A DNA stretch of 64,000 bases from Oceanidesulfovibrio indonesiensis (GCF_007625075.1 NZ_QMIE01000010.1:1-64000); one strand, 5' to 3'; numbered from the stretch's first letter, positions 17,599 to 27,273 are shown. Notes: a model not told the origin generated them from the letters alone. Numbers and translations: made by a program.

Positions 17599-19395
17599 AT
17601 GCAGAACCGTTCACCCAGATCTTCCTCCAGCTGGCTCATGGCCGGCGCCGTGGCGATTCTCGTCGTGGTGGTCACGGCGTGGGCGCTGCGCGACATCCAG
17701 CGCAACCGGCAAACCACGGAGATGCTGCTCACCCAGCAGGGCGCTGGGCTTATCAAGGCCCTGGAAGCCGGCGCACGCACAGGCATGCGCGGCAGACTGG
17801 GCCAGGGCGCCAGACTGCAAGGACTTCTCGAAGAGGCCGGCAGGCAGGACAACATCCTTTTCATCGCCGTGACCGACCGAAACGGCCGGATTCTCGCGCA
17901 CAGCGACCAGGCCCGAACACAGCAAATGCTTTTCGCATCGGATGCTATGAGTCGCTTCCATCCCGGACCTCAAGCCGCCTCACGGCTCGTGAGCGTCCGC
18001 CTGGATGCGCCGGCCGGCGATCCGCTCGAACCGATTGAAGACGCAGCAGGAGACGTTTTTCTCGTCTACCGCAATTTCCTCGCCCCGGACGAAGCACGCA
18101 GCCGCCATGGCATGCACGAGTTCCTGTGTCCCGGAAACTGCCCGCCGGACCACGCGGCCCGGCAGTTCGGCCCGGGCCTGATCGTTTTCGTCGGACTGGA
18201 CCCGGAGCCGTTTTTCGACGCCGTGTCTTCGGACGCCCGCGCCACCATCTTCTTCGCCCTGCTCATCCTGGCCGCTGGCGGCGGCGCTTTTGCCGCGCTA
18301 TCCTGGGCGGCTCGGGCGCGCGCATCCGGCCGCCAGCTTTCCGAGGCGCGCGCCTTCACGGACGAGCTCGTGGCCAGCCTGCCAGCCGGGCTCATCGCCT
18401 GCGACGCCTCGGGCGCGGTGGTCTCCATGAACGACTCCGCAACCCGTCTGTTGAACCTGGACCCTGCCGATTGCATAGGACGCGAACCCTCGGAATTCCT
18501 CACGGCGGAATTGTTCGACGTCTTTTCCCTGGCCCACGCCGGCGAGCGCGTGGTGGAGCAGGAAATCACCCTGCCTGCCGGAAATCGGAACACTCAGGAA
18601 AAAGAACGCACGCTGCTCGTTTCTGCGTCCGCCGTGACCACTGCTTCGGGCGGGAATGCGGGATGCGTGCTCATCCTGCGCGACGTGAGCGAGCTCAAGC
18701 GACTCGAAGAACAGGTGCGCCGACAGGAAAAGCTCGCCGCCGTAGGGCAGCTCGCTGCGGGCGTGGCCCATGAGATCCGCAACCCGCTGAGCTCCATCAA
18801 GGGATTCGCCGTGCACCTGGGCAGCCGGTTCCCCAAGGACAGCCCGGACGCCCTTGCCGCCCAGACCCTGGTGGCCGAGACCGACCGGCTGAACCGTGTG
18901 GTCACGGAACTCATCGAGTATGCCCGGCCCACCGAGGCATCCAGAACGCCTACTGATCCGGGCGCGGTCATTGACCACACCATGCGGCTTCTGCGGCAGG
19001 AAGCCGCCGACGCCGGCGTGACCATGCATTTCGAGCCGTGCGGGGAACTCCCCAAGGTCGATATCGATCCGGATCGTGTGAGCCAGGCCCTGCTCAATCT
19101 GTGCCTCAACGCCATCCAGGCCATGGACGAAGGAGGCAGGCTCACGGTCCGCGCCTGCGTCATGGATGGAGCCCTTGAAATCGAAGTCGAGGATACCGGG
19201 CCGGGTATAGATCCTGACGTGTACGAGCAGATATTCGACCCGTATTATACCACCAAACCGCGCGGGCAGGGGCTCGGCCTGGCCGTGGTGCGCAAGGTCG
19301 CCGAAGCGCACGGAGGCCGGGTGGACATACACTCCACGCCCGACGCGGGCAGCCGTTTCACCCTTGTTCTGCCTACAACGCGGAGCGAATCATGA
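17599..19395 (+). CDS. ZraS-like sensor histidine kinase
   Basis: This protein of about 598 residues has a transmembrane helix at about 12-30, a periplasmic sensor region with Cys and His (HGMHEFLCPGNCPPDHAA) that may bind metal, a second membrane helix (ATIFFALLILAAGGGAFAAL) and a PAS domain. A HisKA domain with AHEIRNPLSSIKGF and a HATPase domain with N box and DTGPGI follow. ATG 17599 matches the start of ZraS-type kinases; an ATG at 17518 would add 27 residues. It is coupled to the regulator gene by ATGA. Confidence 0.85.
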   Translation: MQNRSPRSSSSWLMAGAVAILVVVVTAWALRDIQRNRQTTEMLLTQQGAGLIKALEAGARTGMRGRLGQGARLQGLLEEAGRQDNILFIAVTDRNGRILAHSDQARTQQMLFASDAMSRFHPGPQAASRLVSVRLDAPAGDPLEPIEDAAGDVFLVYRNFLAPDEARSRHGMHEFLCPGNCPPDHAARQFGPGLIVFVGLDPEPFFDAVSSDARATIFFALLILAAGGGAFAALSWAARARASGRQLSEARAFTDELVASLPAGLIACDASGAVVSMNDSATRLLNLDPADCIGREPSEFLTAELFDVFSLAHAGERVVEQEITLPAGNRNTQEKERTLLVSASAVTTASGGNAGCVLILRDVSELKRLEEQVRRQEKLAAVGQLAAGVAHEIRNPLSSIKGFAVHLGSRFPKDSPDALAAQTLVAETDRLNRVVTELIEYARPTEASRTPTDPGAVIDHTMRLLRQEAADAGVTMHFEPCGELPKVDIDPDRVSQALLNLCLNAIQAMDEGGRLTVRACVMDGALEIEVEDTGPGIDPDVYEQIFDPYYTTKPRGQGLGLAVVRKVAEAHGGRVDIHSTPDAGSRFTLVLPTTRSES

Positions 19396-20747
19396 GCAAT
19401 ATTCTCATTGTGGACGACGACCCGGGCCACCGGTCCATGCTGGAAACCCTGCTCGGCGGGTGGGGTTTCGACATTGCATCGGCCGGCGACGGCGCAGAAG
19501 CGGTTGAAAAGGTGGCGCAAGGGCCGTACGACGCCATCCTCATGGACGTGCGCATGGCCGGCATGGACGGCCTGACCGCGCTCAAGAAGATCATGGAGCT
19601 GAACTCGGCCATTCCCGTGGTGATCATGACAGCATACGGCTCTGTAGACACCGCGGTCCAGGCGCTCAAGTCCGGCGCGTACGACTACCTGCTCAAACCG
19701 CTGGATTTCGAGTTGCTGCGCCACACCCTGGAGCAAGCCCTGGAGCATACGCGGTTGCGCGCCGAGAACATCGACCTCAGGAAAGCACTGGGCGGCGGAC
19801 ACGACGGCTTCGCCTCAATTGTGGGCAAAAGCGAGGCCATGCGCCAATGCATCGCCCTGGCCTCCCAGGTGGCGCCATCCGAGGCCACTGTTCTCGTCAC
19901 CGGAGAGTCCGGCACGGGCAAGGAGCTCATCGCCCACGCCATCCATCAGGAGAGCCCCCGCGCCGGCAACCCTTTCGTGGCCGTGAATTGCGCCGCACTT
20001 CCCGAGACTCTGCTCGAAAGCGAACTCTTCGGACACGAAAAGGGCGCGTTCACGGGAGCGGAGAAAGCCCGCAGCGGCCGCTTCATCGCCGCCGACGGCG
20101 GCACCCTCTTTCTGGACGAGATCGGGGAGATGGACATGTCCGTACAGGCCAAGCTGCTGCGCGTGATCCAGGACGGTGAGGTCGCCCGGTTGGGCAGCGA
20201 CACCACCACGGCCGTGGACGTGCGGCTGGTGACGGCCACCAACCGGGACCTCCTTGCGGACGTGAAGGAAGGAAGATTCCGCGAGGACCTCTACTACCGC
20301 CTCCATGTGGTGGCCGTGAACGTGCCGCCTTTGCGGGAACGCCATGGCGATGTTCCTCTGCTTGCAGCCCATTTTCTGGAGCGGTACGCCGCGCGAAACA
20401 GAAAGAGCGTCAAGGGCTTCACGCCCGAGGCGATGGACCGGATGGTCCGCTACTCCTGGCCCGGCAACGTGCGGGAGCTGGAAAACGCCGTGGAGCGCGC
20501 CGTGGTGCTGGCCACGGCCGAATACGTGGACACGGCCCAGCTGCCGCCCGAGGTGGCGCGTGCTGGAAGCATGGCTGGCGGACGGCCGGAATCCGATGAC
20601 GATACCCGGACACTGGACGATGTGGAGCGCGCGACTATTCTGCGCACGCTCGATGAGTGCGAGGGCAACAAGAGCGAGACCGCCCGACGGCTGGGCATCA
20701 CCCGCGCGACCCTGCACAAAAAGCTCAAACGATATGGCGCGGCTTGA
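19392..20747 (+). CDS. ZraR-like sigma-54-dependent response regulator
   Basis: This 451-residue protein consists of a receiver (about 1-120; IVDDDPG, phospho-Asp in ILMDVRMAGMDG, Lys in LLKPLD), a AAA+ domain (GESGTGKE, GAFTGAEKARSGRF) and a Fis-type HTH (NKSETARRLGITRATLHKKL). It overlaps the kinase gene by 4 bases. It most likely activates the sigma-54 promoter of the zraP-like gene. Confidence 0.9.
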   Translation: MSNILIVDDDPGHRSMLETLLGGWGFDIASAGDGAEAVEKVAQGPYDAILMDVRMAGMDGLTALKKIMELNSAIPVVIMTAYGSVDTAVQALKSGAYDYLLKPLDFELLRHTLEQALEHTRLRAENIDLRKALGGGHDGFASIVGKSEAMRQCIALASQVAPSEATVLVTGESGTGKELIAHAIHQESPRAGNPFVAVNCAALPETLLESELFGHEKGAFTGAEKARSGRFIAADGGTLFLDEIGEMDMSVQAKLLRVIQDGEVARLGSDTTTAVDVRLVTATNRDLLADVKEGRFREDLYYRLHVVAVNVPPLRERHGDVPLLAAHFLERYAARNRKSVKGFTPEAMDRMVRYSWPGNVRELENAVERAVVLATAEYVDTAQLPPEVARAGSMAGGRPESDDDTRTLDDVERATILRTLDECEGNKSETARRLGITRATLHKKLKRYGAA

Positions 20748-20779
20748 CGCGGCACCGCCGCTGGTGCACCTCCATAGAT

Positions 20780-21862
20780 ATGTTCGACCTGCTGCGCAGC
20801 CATTCCCGGAAAGCCGGCAGCCCACCCGGCCATGCAGCCTATGTGGGCCCGGAGAAATCTTTTGCACCGTTCATCGAGTGCGTGGTCTACTCCCCCGGCG
20901 CCGTAGAACGCCGGACCATCGGGATCGCGGAGGTCAACGCTGTGCTGGACAGCGCCACCGCGGCTGGAGCCGTTGTCTGGATCCGACTCGTGGGCCTGCA
21001 CGACCCGTCTGTAGCCCGTCTGGCCGGCGAAGCCTTCGGCCTGCACCCGTTGCAGATAGAGGACGCTCTGCACACGGCGCACCGGCCGTCTCTGGACGAA
21101 GGCGAGGATGTCCTCTTCGCTACGGTGAAGTCCCTGAGCTACGACCCGGCGAGCAAGCATCTCGTGCAGGAGCATGTGGCCCTGGCCCTGTCCCGGGGAC
21201 GCTGTCTGACGTTCGAGGAGAACCCGAGCAACCCCTGGGACGCTCTGTATCCTCGCCTGCAGAACCCCCGCAGCCGGATGCGCCGACTGGGTGCGGACTA
21301 CTTGTTTTCGTGTCTCCTGGATACGCTGGTGGACAACTGCTTCGTAGTGGTGGACGAAATCGCCGAGGCGAGCCAGGCTCTCGAAGAAACGCTCATCAGC
21401 GAGACCGAGAACAGCGGCGCGCCGGTGCTCAAAGATATCTACGGCATGCGCAAGGAACTGTTGCTCTTCCAGGCCGCAGTGCGCCCCATGCACGAGATCA
21501 CCACGCGACTCGTGCGGGATGAGCAGGAGTTTTTCTCCGAAGAGGTGCGACCGTTTCTGCGCGACGTGCGCGACCACGCGGCGCATGTGCGCGACGCCGT
21601 CATGCTGCTCAGCAGCCTGCTGGAAAACCTTACCGAAACGGCCATCTCCCTGGCCGGGCTCAAGCTCAACGCGGTGATGCGCGTACTGACGGTCATCGCC
21701 ACCATTTTCATCCCTCTGACCTTCGTGGCCGGCGTCTACGGCATGAACTTCGAGAACATGCCTGAACTCACCTTCCGGTACGGCTACTTCGCCATACTGG
21801 GCATCATGCTGCTCATCGCCCTGGCGATGATCGTCTTTTTTCGGAAACGTCGATGGATATGA
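20780..21862 (+). CDS. corA: CorA-family divalent metal (Mg/Co) transporter
   Basis: This 360-residue protein has the large cytosolic domain and two C-terminal membrane helices of CorA, with the signature YGMNFENMPEL between them and a basic C-terminus (FFRKRRWI). ATG 20780 lies 33 bases after the response regulator stop, so it may be co-transcribed with the Zra-like system. The upstream in-frame extension overlaps that gene and is unlikely to be used. It overlaps the mscS-like gene. Confidence 0.9.
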   Translation: MFDLLRSHSRKAGSPPGHAAYVGPEKSFAPFIECVVYSPGAVERRTIGIAEVNAVLDSATAAGAVVWIRLVGLHDPSVARLAGEAFGLHPLQIEDALHTAHRPSLDEGEDVLFATVKSLSYDPASKHLVQEHVALALSRGRCLTFEENPSNPWDALYPRLQNPRSRMRRLGADYLFSCLLDTLVDNCFVVVDEIAEASQALEETLISETENSGAPVLKDIYGMRKELLLFQAAVRPMHEITTRLVRDEQEFFSEEVRPFLRDVRDHAAHVRDAVMLLSSLLENLTETAISLAGLKLNAVMRVLTVIATIFIPLTFVAGVYGMNFENMPELTFRYGYFAILGIMLLIALAMIVFFRKRRWI

Positions 21863-22710
21863 CCGCCGCACAGGAATGGTTCACCGGATTGCCGGACTGG
21901 CTCTTCAACGTCATCATCAGCGTGGCCGCCATCCTGGCCATTCTGCTGCTCAAGCGCATTCTGCTGGCGTTCCTCCGGCCCTCGGACGAGGAGCTCAGGT
22001 TCCGCTTCGTCATGGAGAACGCGTTCTCCATCGCCTCCTCCGTCGCGATCATCATCGCCCTGGTTTTCATCTGGCTGCAAGGGTTCAAACCGCTGCTCAC
22101 GGTGCTTGGCCTCATCGCCGCCGGCCTGACGATCTCGTCCAAGGAGATCGTCATGAGCTTCATGGGCTTCTTCGCCCTGGTCACACGGGACCACTTCGCC
22201 ATCGGCGATCGGGTCTGTGTGGCGGGCAACATATGGGGCGACGTGACCGGCAAGGGCATGCTCTTCTTCACCGTCCTGGAGGTCTCCCAGGAGCACCGTG
22301 GCCAGTCCACCGGCCGCCTGGTCCGTGTGCCCAACATGGTCATCTTCACGCACCCCGTGATCAACGCGACCAAAGGCTTCGACGCTGTATGGCACGAGAT
22401 ATCCATCCGCGTCACTCCAGACAGCGACTGGCGAGCGCTCAAGGAGATAATGCGCGGGGCGGCCAACGACTGGCTGGAGAGCTCGCGCCTGGACCTCGAA
22501 AAGCTCGAACGCAAGATGGAGCGATCCCAGGTGACATTCAAAGTGCGGCGCCCCGGTGTCTACGTATCCGTGGGCAACGGCGCGCTGGTCGTCACCATCC
22601 GCTATCTGTGCCCTGCGCGCCAACGCCGGGACAGTGAGCACTACATAACCGAAGCGATGCTCGCAGGCATAGAGAAGAACGGCAATATCAATATAGCAAG
22701 CGAGTACTGA
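21853..22710 (+). CDS. MscS-family mechanosensitive channel
   Basis: This 285-residue protein has three membrane helices (about 18-35, 55-75, 80-105) followed by the MscS beta domain (FFALVTRDHFAIGDRVCVAG; LVRVPNMVIFTHPVINATKG) and an alpha/beta C-terminal part. It releases solutes on hypo-osmotic shock. The start overlaps corA by 10 bases; an ATG two codons later gives an ATGA overlap. Confidence 0.88.
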   Translation: MDMTAAQEWFTGLPDWLFNVIISVAAILAILLLKRILLAFLRPSDEELRFRFVMENAFSIASSVAIIIALVFIWLQGFKPLLTVLGLIAAGLTISSKEIVMSFMGFFALVTRDHFAIGDRVCVAGNIWGDVTGKGMLFFTVLEVSQEHRGQSTGRLVRVPNMVIFTHPVINATKGFDAVWHEISIRVTPDSDWRALKEIMRGAANDWLESSRLDLEKLERKMERSQVTFKVRRPGVYVSVGNGALVVTIRYLCPARQRRDSEHYITEAMLAGIEKNGNINIASEY

Positions 22711-22714
22711 GCGC

Positions 22715-23671
22715 ATGTCCCCCGCATTATCCTTGCTTGTCGGCCTTCCTCTCCTGCTTGCCGGCGGCCACTATCTGGCCTCCGGCGCCGGCGCTCTGGC
22801 GCTCCGGCTGCGCATTCCGCAATTCACCGTTGGGTTGACCATTGTGGCCATGGGGACCTCCGCGCCGGAGCTGGCCGTCTCACTGCTTGCGGCAATGGGC
22901 GGATCTTCTGATATCGCCATGGGCAACGTGGTGGGCTCCAACCTCGCGAACCTGCTTCTCATCCTTGGCGCCGTCGGCATAATGCGCCCACTCACGCTCA
23001 CGGCTTCCATCCGCTGGCGGGAGATCCCGTTCATGCTCCTGTCCGTTCTCGTGCTCGCGGCGTTGGTGAACGACAGCTATCTTTCCGGAACCGGCCCTGA
23101 CATTCTTGGCCGCGGCGAAGGGCTTGCGCTCCTCGGGTTCTTCGCCATCTATATGTACTACGTCGTCACCGTGGCCCGATCCTCCGGCATGCAGGCCGAC
23201 GAGGGCGTCCCGGTTCTTTCGTTGCCCGTTTCCCTTATCATGTCCGTGGGCGGACTGATCGCGCTCATTGCCGGGGGCAAGCTTACGGTATCTGGCGCCA
23301 GCGGCGTGGCGCTCGCCATGGGCGCGAGCGAAGCGCTCGTGGGACTCACCATCGTGGCTATCGGCACTTCCTTGCCCGAACTCGTCACCTCTCTGGCTGC
23401 AGCGCGTCAAGGCAATGCCGATCTGGCCGTGGGCAACGTGGTGGGATCAAACATTTTCAATATTTTCTGGATACTGGGCGTATCCTCATGCGTTTCCCCT
23501 GTATCCTTCAACACGCAACTGAACGCGGACCTCGGAGTCCTTTTCGTCGGTACCATGCTCTTCTTCCTGTTCACATACACCGGCAAGCGCCATACGGTGG
23601 ATCGATTCGAAGCGTTCCTCTTCATTGCCATCTACGCCGGCTATGTGGGGTACCTCGCTGTTCGGGGGTGA
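22715..23671 (+). CDS. calcium/sodium antiporter (CaCA family, YrbG type)
   Basis: This 318-residue, roughly ten-helix membrane protein has the two alpha repeats of the family, GTSAPELAVSLLAAM...GNVVGSNLANLLLILG and GTSLPELVTSLAAARQ...GNVVGSNIFNIFWILG. It exports Ca2+ in exchange for Na+ or H+. It lies 4 bases after the mscS-like gene in the same ion-homeostasis run. Confidence 0.92.
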   Translation: MSPALSLLVGLPLLLAGGHYLASGAGALALRLRIPQFTVGLTIVAMGTSAPELAVSLLAAMGGSSDIAMGNVVGSNLANLLLILGAVGIMRPLTLTASIRWREIPFMLLSVLVLAALVNDSYLSGTGPDILGRGEGLALLGFFAIYMYYVVTVARSSGMQADEGVPVLSLPVSLIMSVGGLIALIAGGKLTVSGASGVALAMGASEALVGLTIVAIGTSLPELVTSLAAARQGNADLAVGNVVGSNIFNIFWILGVSSCVSPVSFNTQLNADLGVLFVGTMLFFLFTYTGKRHTVDRFEAFLFIAIYAGYVGYLAVRG

Positions 23672-23755
23672 AATCTTTCATAAAATGGTGTATTCGTCCC
23701 ACATCGGAACCTGTTCGCAAGGTCGCTCCTTCAAGCCCTCGAACCCCAGGACTCC

Positions 23756-24817
23756 ATGAGCACGCTCCAAAGCAGCAAAAACGCCAACGCTTTCTCGCCT
23801 CTGCGGAAGATTCTCGCTGTGTTCATCGCCCTCGCGGGCGTGGCGTATACGGTGGCCGCCGCACAGGGGATGGCCGATTCCGTCTGTGTTACGGCCGGTT
23901 GCGAACTGTACAAAGACACCAAGCTCTTCGGGTACTCGCTCTGGTGGTTCGGTACAGCCGGTTTTACTCTCGTCGGACTCCTCGCCCTGCTCGGTCGCAT
24001 CGGCCTGGCTCGTTTCGCCGCCGGTGTGGGACTGCTCATCGACGTGGGACTGCTCGGCCTGCTTGCCCTGACCGCACCGTGCATGTCCTGCCTTGTTGCA
24101 GGGTTCCTTCTCCTGTTGCTGTTTTTCGTTCTGGCCACGCCCATGGGCATGGCTGGGCGCGTCATCGCTATCGCATGGCTGCTCGTCTTCTCGCCCAACA
24201 TTATCGGCGCCATGAAATCGGTCACCGATCCCTGGCCCATTTATGGCGAGGGCAACGCCTCGATCCGACTCTACTTCTCGCCTACTTGCCCGGCCTGCCT
24301 GCTGTCCGCCAATGAAGCCCTGGCCGTGTATCCCGAGAACTCCGCCCTGTTCCCGTTAGCGAAGTCGGATGGCGACGCGCGGATGATCACCGCTCTCGTC
24401 CGGCATCTTGCCGATGGCAACCCAATGCCCAAAGATCTGGGCGCCTTCTTTGCGAACACGTCCCCCGAAGCATCGCCCGAGCCCGGACCCGATCTGCGCT
24501 GGAAACTTTTCCGCAACGAGCTTGCGTTTTCTTCCCTGGGGGCTGAGCAGGTGCCTTTTCTCATGATGAGCGGTCGACCTGGCCCGCTTCCTTCGGCGGA
24601 GGCCAAACCCGATCCCGGCCGACCCGGTTTTCCTTCACAGCCGGATCGGCCCGGACTTTCGCGGGACCTTCCGCCAGGCATGACGCCGGCGCAACCCTCC
24701 ATCCCCAGCCCGATATTTCCTCAATCCCAAGGCTCACCAACGTTCAGCGGATGCAACCCCAGCGAGGAGCCCTGTCCGGACACGAATTCGTCCCTTCTTG
24801 ACAAGGAGTTGGAATGA
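23756..24817 (+). CDS. VKOR-like membrane protein with C-terminal thioredoxin-type motif
   Basis: This 353-residue protein has five membrane segments (about 18-37, 58-80, 86-107, 111-130, 136-152). A loop cysteine pair (Cys44, Cys49) and PCMSC (Cys109, Cys112) at a membrane edge match the vitamin K epoxide reductase (VKOR) pattern. A C-terminal domain begins IRLYFSPTCPAC (Cys178, Cys181), a thioredoxin-like redox motif, followed by a Pro-rich tail with two more cysteines. VKOR-thioredoxin fusions oxidise periplasmic protein thiols. The similarity is by pattern only, so the call is moderate. It overlaps the UspA gene by 4 bases. Confidence 0.6.
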   Translation: MSTLQSSKNANAFSPLRKILAVFIALAGVAYTVAAAQGMADSVCVTAGCELYKDTKLFGYSLWWFGTAGFTLVGLLALLGRIGLARFAAGVGLLIDVGLLGLLALTAPCMSCLVAGFLLLLLFFVLATPMGMAGRVIAIAWLLVFSPNIIGAMKSVTDPWPIYGEGNASIRLYFSPTCPACLLSANEALAVYPENSALFPLAKSDGDARMITALVRHLADGNPMPKDLGAFFANTSPEASPEPGPDLRWKLFRNELAFSSLGAEQVPFLMMSGRPGPLPSAEAKPDPGRPGFPSQPDRPGLSRDLPPGMTPAQPSIPSPIFPQSQGSPTFSGCNPSEEPCPDTNSSLLDKELE

Positions 24818-25266
24818 AACCCATCAAGACCATTCTCTGCGCCGTTGACTTCTCCGAGGCGACTACGCCTGTGAGCAATTACGCAACGACTCTTGCCAAA
24901 GCCCTGGGCGCCGAGGTCCACGTTCTATACGTCGCTCCTGACCTGGAACGGTACAACCTTTTCGAGGTCCCCTCGCGGGATATCGAAGCGTTCGTGAATA
25001 ACATCATAGAAGGCGCCGAGAAGAGCATGGCCAAGTGCCTGGACACCGAGTTCGCTGACGTCTCCGGAAAGGGCGTTGTGCGTATGGGGTATGCCCCGCA
25101 GAAAATTCTGGAATACGCTGAAGAGGCCGGCGTCGACGCCATTGTTATTGGCAGCCACGGCCGCCGTGGCGTGGATCGCATCGTCTTCGGCTCTGTGGCC
25201 GAGAAAGTGATCAAGCAATCCAACGTGCCCGTGCTTACAGTGCCGATCCGCTCGCGGTCATCATAG
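24814..25266 (+). CDS. universal stress protein, UspA family
   Basis: This 150-residue protein has the family fold, starting IKTILCAVDFSEAT and ending with the ATP-binding motif GSHGRRGVDRIVFGSVAEKVIKQS and PVLTVP. An aaggag site lies in the end of the VKOR-like gene, and the start overlaps its stop (ATGA). Confidence 0.93.
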   Translation: MKPIKTILCAVDFSEATTPVSNYATTLAKALGAEVHVLYVAPDLERYNLFEVPSRDIEAFVNNIIEGAEKSMAKCLDTEFADVSGKGVVRMGYAPQKILEYAEEAGVDAIVIGSHGRRGVDRIVFGSVAEKVIKQSNVPVLTVPIRSRSS

Positions 25267-25357
25267 CGGACAGACGCTGACAGTCCATGGCATTGGCGGC
25301 TGGCGTGCCGGCGCCATATCTTCGCAGCTCGCGTTTTGACGACATGAGGGGTGGTCA

Positions 25358-26206
25358 ATGCCGCAAGACATGCATCCCGGCAAACCGCTCCCGGGATCGG
25401 ATGAAGCAGGGCGCTTTGGCGGCTCGCGGCTGGGCATGCTCCGTTTCGCATTGCAGGAGCCCATGGGACGCCACTGGAAGCGCTTTTTCCAGAGCCTCCT
25501 GCTTGCCTTCGGCGCCCCGACCGGCTGGGTCCTCATTGTCCTGCTTACCGGCATCGGCGGGCAGGCGAGCCGCGCTTACACCGTGGGCGTGCTGCTGTAC
25601 ATGCTCCTTGGCTCCATGGCGGTATTCGGGGTGTTCTCCTACATTCTGGGACGCAGCGAACAGCGGTTCGCCGATTTATCAATACACGACCATCTGACCG
25701 GCCTCTACAATACGCGGCTCTTCCACGACAGCCTCAACAGCCAGTTCTCCCTGGCCGAACGTCACGGCCACGACCTCACGCTTCTTCTCCTGGATATCGA
25801 CCGATTCAAGCGGGTCAACGATACGTACGGCCACCCCGTGGGCGATCGCGTTCTGTCTGCAATCGCCACGCAGGTCACGCACGTCGTGCGCTCCGGCGAC
25901 ATGGTTGCCCGTGTTGGCGGCGAGGAATTTGCCGTTATTCTGCCTGAGACAGACACGAGGGGTGGCGTAGAGCTTGCCGAGCGCATTCGCGCTACGGTGG
26001 AAAACACTTCGATTGCCGTGTCAGGTCATACGGAATTGCGCGTCACGATATCAATCGGCGTAGCCGGCACCGATATGGTCCAGCCCGAGACCACTACGGA
26101 GCTTTTCGCCGCCGTAGACAACGCCCTCTATGACGCCAAGAATTCCGGGCGCAACTGCGTGCGCGTCGCATCGCGGGTTCCACTGAACGACATCGATCAC
26201 ACATAA
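25358..26206 (+). CDS. membrane-anchored diguanylate cyclase (GGDEF)
   Basis: This 282-residue protein has two membrane helices (about 47-70, 78-98) and a GGDEF domain (about 110-275) with HDHLTGLYNTRLF, LDIDRFKRVNDTYGH and the intact signature GGEEF. It should make c-di-GMP. An inhibitory-site RxxD is seen five residues before the signature (RSGD). A gagggg site precedes the ATG. Confidence 0.92.
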   Translation: MPQDMHPGKPLPGSDEAGRFGGSRLGMLRFALQEPMGRHWKRFFQSLLLAFGAPTGWVLIVLLTGIGGQASRAYTVGVLLYMLLGSMAVFGVFSYILGRSEQRFADLSIHDHLTGLYNTRLFHDSLNSQFSLAERHGHDLTLLLLDIDRFKRVNDTYGHPVGDRVLSAIATQVTHVVRSGDMVARVGGEEFAVILPETDTRGGVELAERIRATVENTSIAVSGHTELRVTISIGVAGTDMVQPETTTELFAAVDNALYDAKNSGRNCVRVASRVPLNDIDHT

Positions 26207-26266
26207 GCCCTTCCTTGTTTCATTTTCAGTTGTCGCCGTTTGCATCGTCATGATATCGTGTACGGT

Positions 26267-27256
26267 ATGGCTGTTTCGCCCTCTTCTCCCACAGTCCTTC
26301 TCGCCGTAGCGGATTCGCTCATCGGCCTGCATTTCGAGCAGACATTGCGCTGCTGCTTCGGCGTCCTCGCCGCAGCGGACTTCGACGAGGCCATGGAAAG
26401 ATTGCGAGAGCAGATTCCTGTACAGCCCGGTCCTGCGCTACTAGGCGAAACACCCGACCACCCGGTCCAACTCGTCATCGTCGAATGCGAATCCAGGTTC
26501 GACGCTGCGTTGCATCTGCTCCGAACCATCAAGAACACTCCGGAACTTCGCACCATCCCGGTGGTCTTCGTCGCCGACGGAGACAAGCCCGCCACGGAAA
26601 AGCTTGCGCTGGAGCAGGGGGCCGCGGACTTTTGGACCATGCCGATCCCCGAGACGGTGCTGCTCGCCCGCGCTGCCCTGCATGTCCAACGCTTCCGGCG
26701 CATCAGGAGGCTCATGCGCGGCAGCATTACAGACGAGACGACCGGCGTTTCGAGCCGCCGGCTGTTCGAAGATGTGCTCCGCATGGAATGGCGGCGATCC
26801 TTGCGGGAAAAGTCATGGGTGACGCTCGCTTTCGTGGCCATGGACGGTTACGAGACCTATGCCGAGCGTCTGGGCCAGGGAAGTGTGGAAGAGTGTATGC
26901 TGGTGCTGGCTCAAGCACTGAAGGTCTGCCTGCGCCGACCCGGCGACATGTTGTCCCGGTTGTCGCAGGACATATTCGCAGCGCTGCTGCCTGTCACCGA
27001 CTCTCGCGGTGCGCCAGTAGTGTCGCAACATATGCTCCATGCGGTCGCAGGGCTCCGACTTCCCTTTCCCGGCAGCGTCTCCCGGCTCAAGCTTTCGGAA
27101 CACGTCAGCATCTCCATTGGCACGGTTTCCGTCGCGCCAGATTCGCCTGACGGCTTCGAGCGCTTTACGGAATCCGCCTACGTAGCGCTGGGCCTGGCCA
27201 TGGCGGATGGTCCCTGGGGCGTGAGGCAGCACGTCCCCTCCGGTTCCTCCCTCTGA
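26267..27256 (+). CDS. receiver-like protein with degenerate GGDEF domain
   Basis: This protein of about 329 residues has a receiver-like N-terminus (VLLAVADSLIGLHFEQTL, then LIVVECESRFDAALHLLRTI and PVVFVADGDKPATEKLAL). A GGDEF-type domain follows (about 150-310). The signature position reads SQDIF instead of GGDEF, so cyclase activity is unlikely. The receiver has glutamate and cysteine where the phospho-Asp loop is expected. ATG 26267 is preferred to an upstream TTG. It follows an active diguanylate cyclase and may sense or bind c-di-GMP; that is inference. Confidence 0.6.
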   Translation: MAVSPSSPTVLLAVADSLIGLHFEQTLRCCFGVLAAADFDEAMERLREQIPVQPGPALLGETPDHPVQLVIVECESRFDAALHLLRTIKNTPELRTIPVVFVADGDKPATEKLALEQGAADFWTMPIPETVLLARAALHVQRFRRIRRLMRGSITDETTGVSSRRLFEDVLRMEWRRSLREKSWVTLAFVAMDGYETYAERLGQGSVEECMLVLAQALKVCLRRPGDMLSRLSQDIFAALLPVTDSRGAPVVSQHMLHAVAGLRLPFPGSVSRLKLSEHVSISIGTVSVAPDSPDGFERFTESAYVALGLAMADGPWGVRQHVPSGSSL

Positions 27257-27273
27257 TCCGTTTCGCTGTGCTA

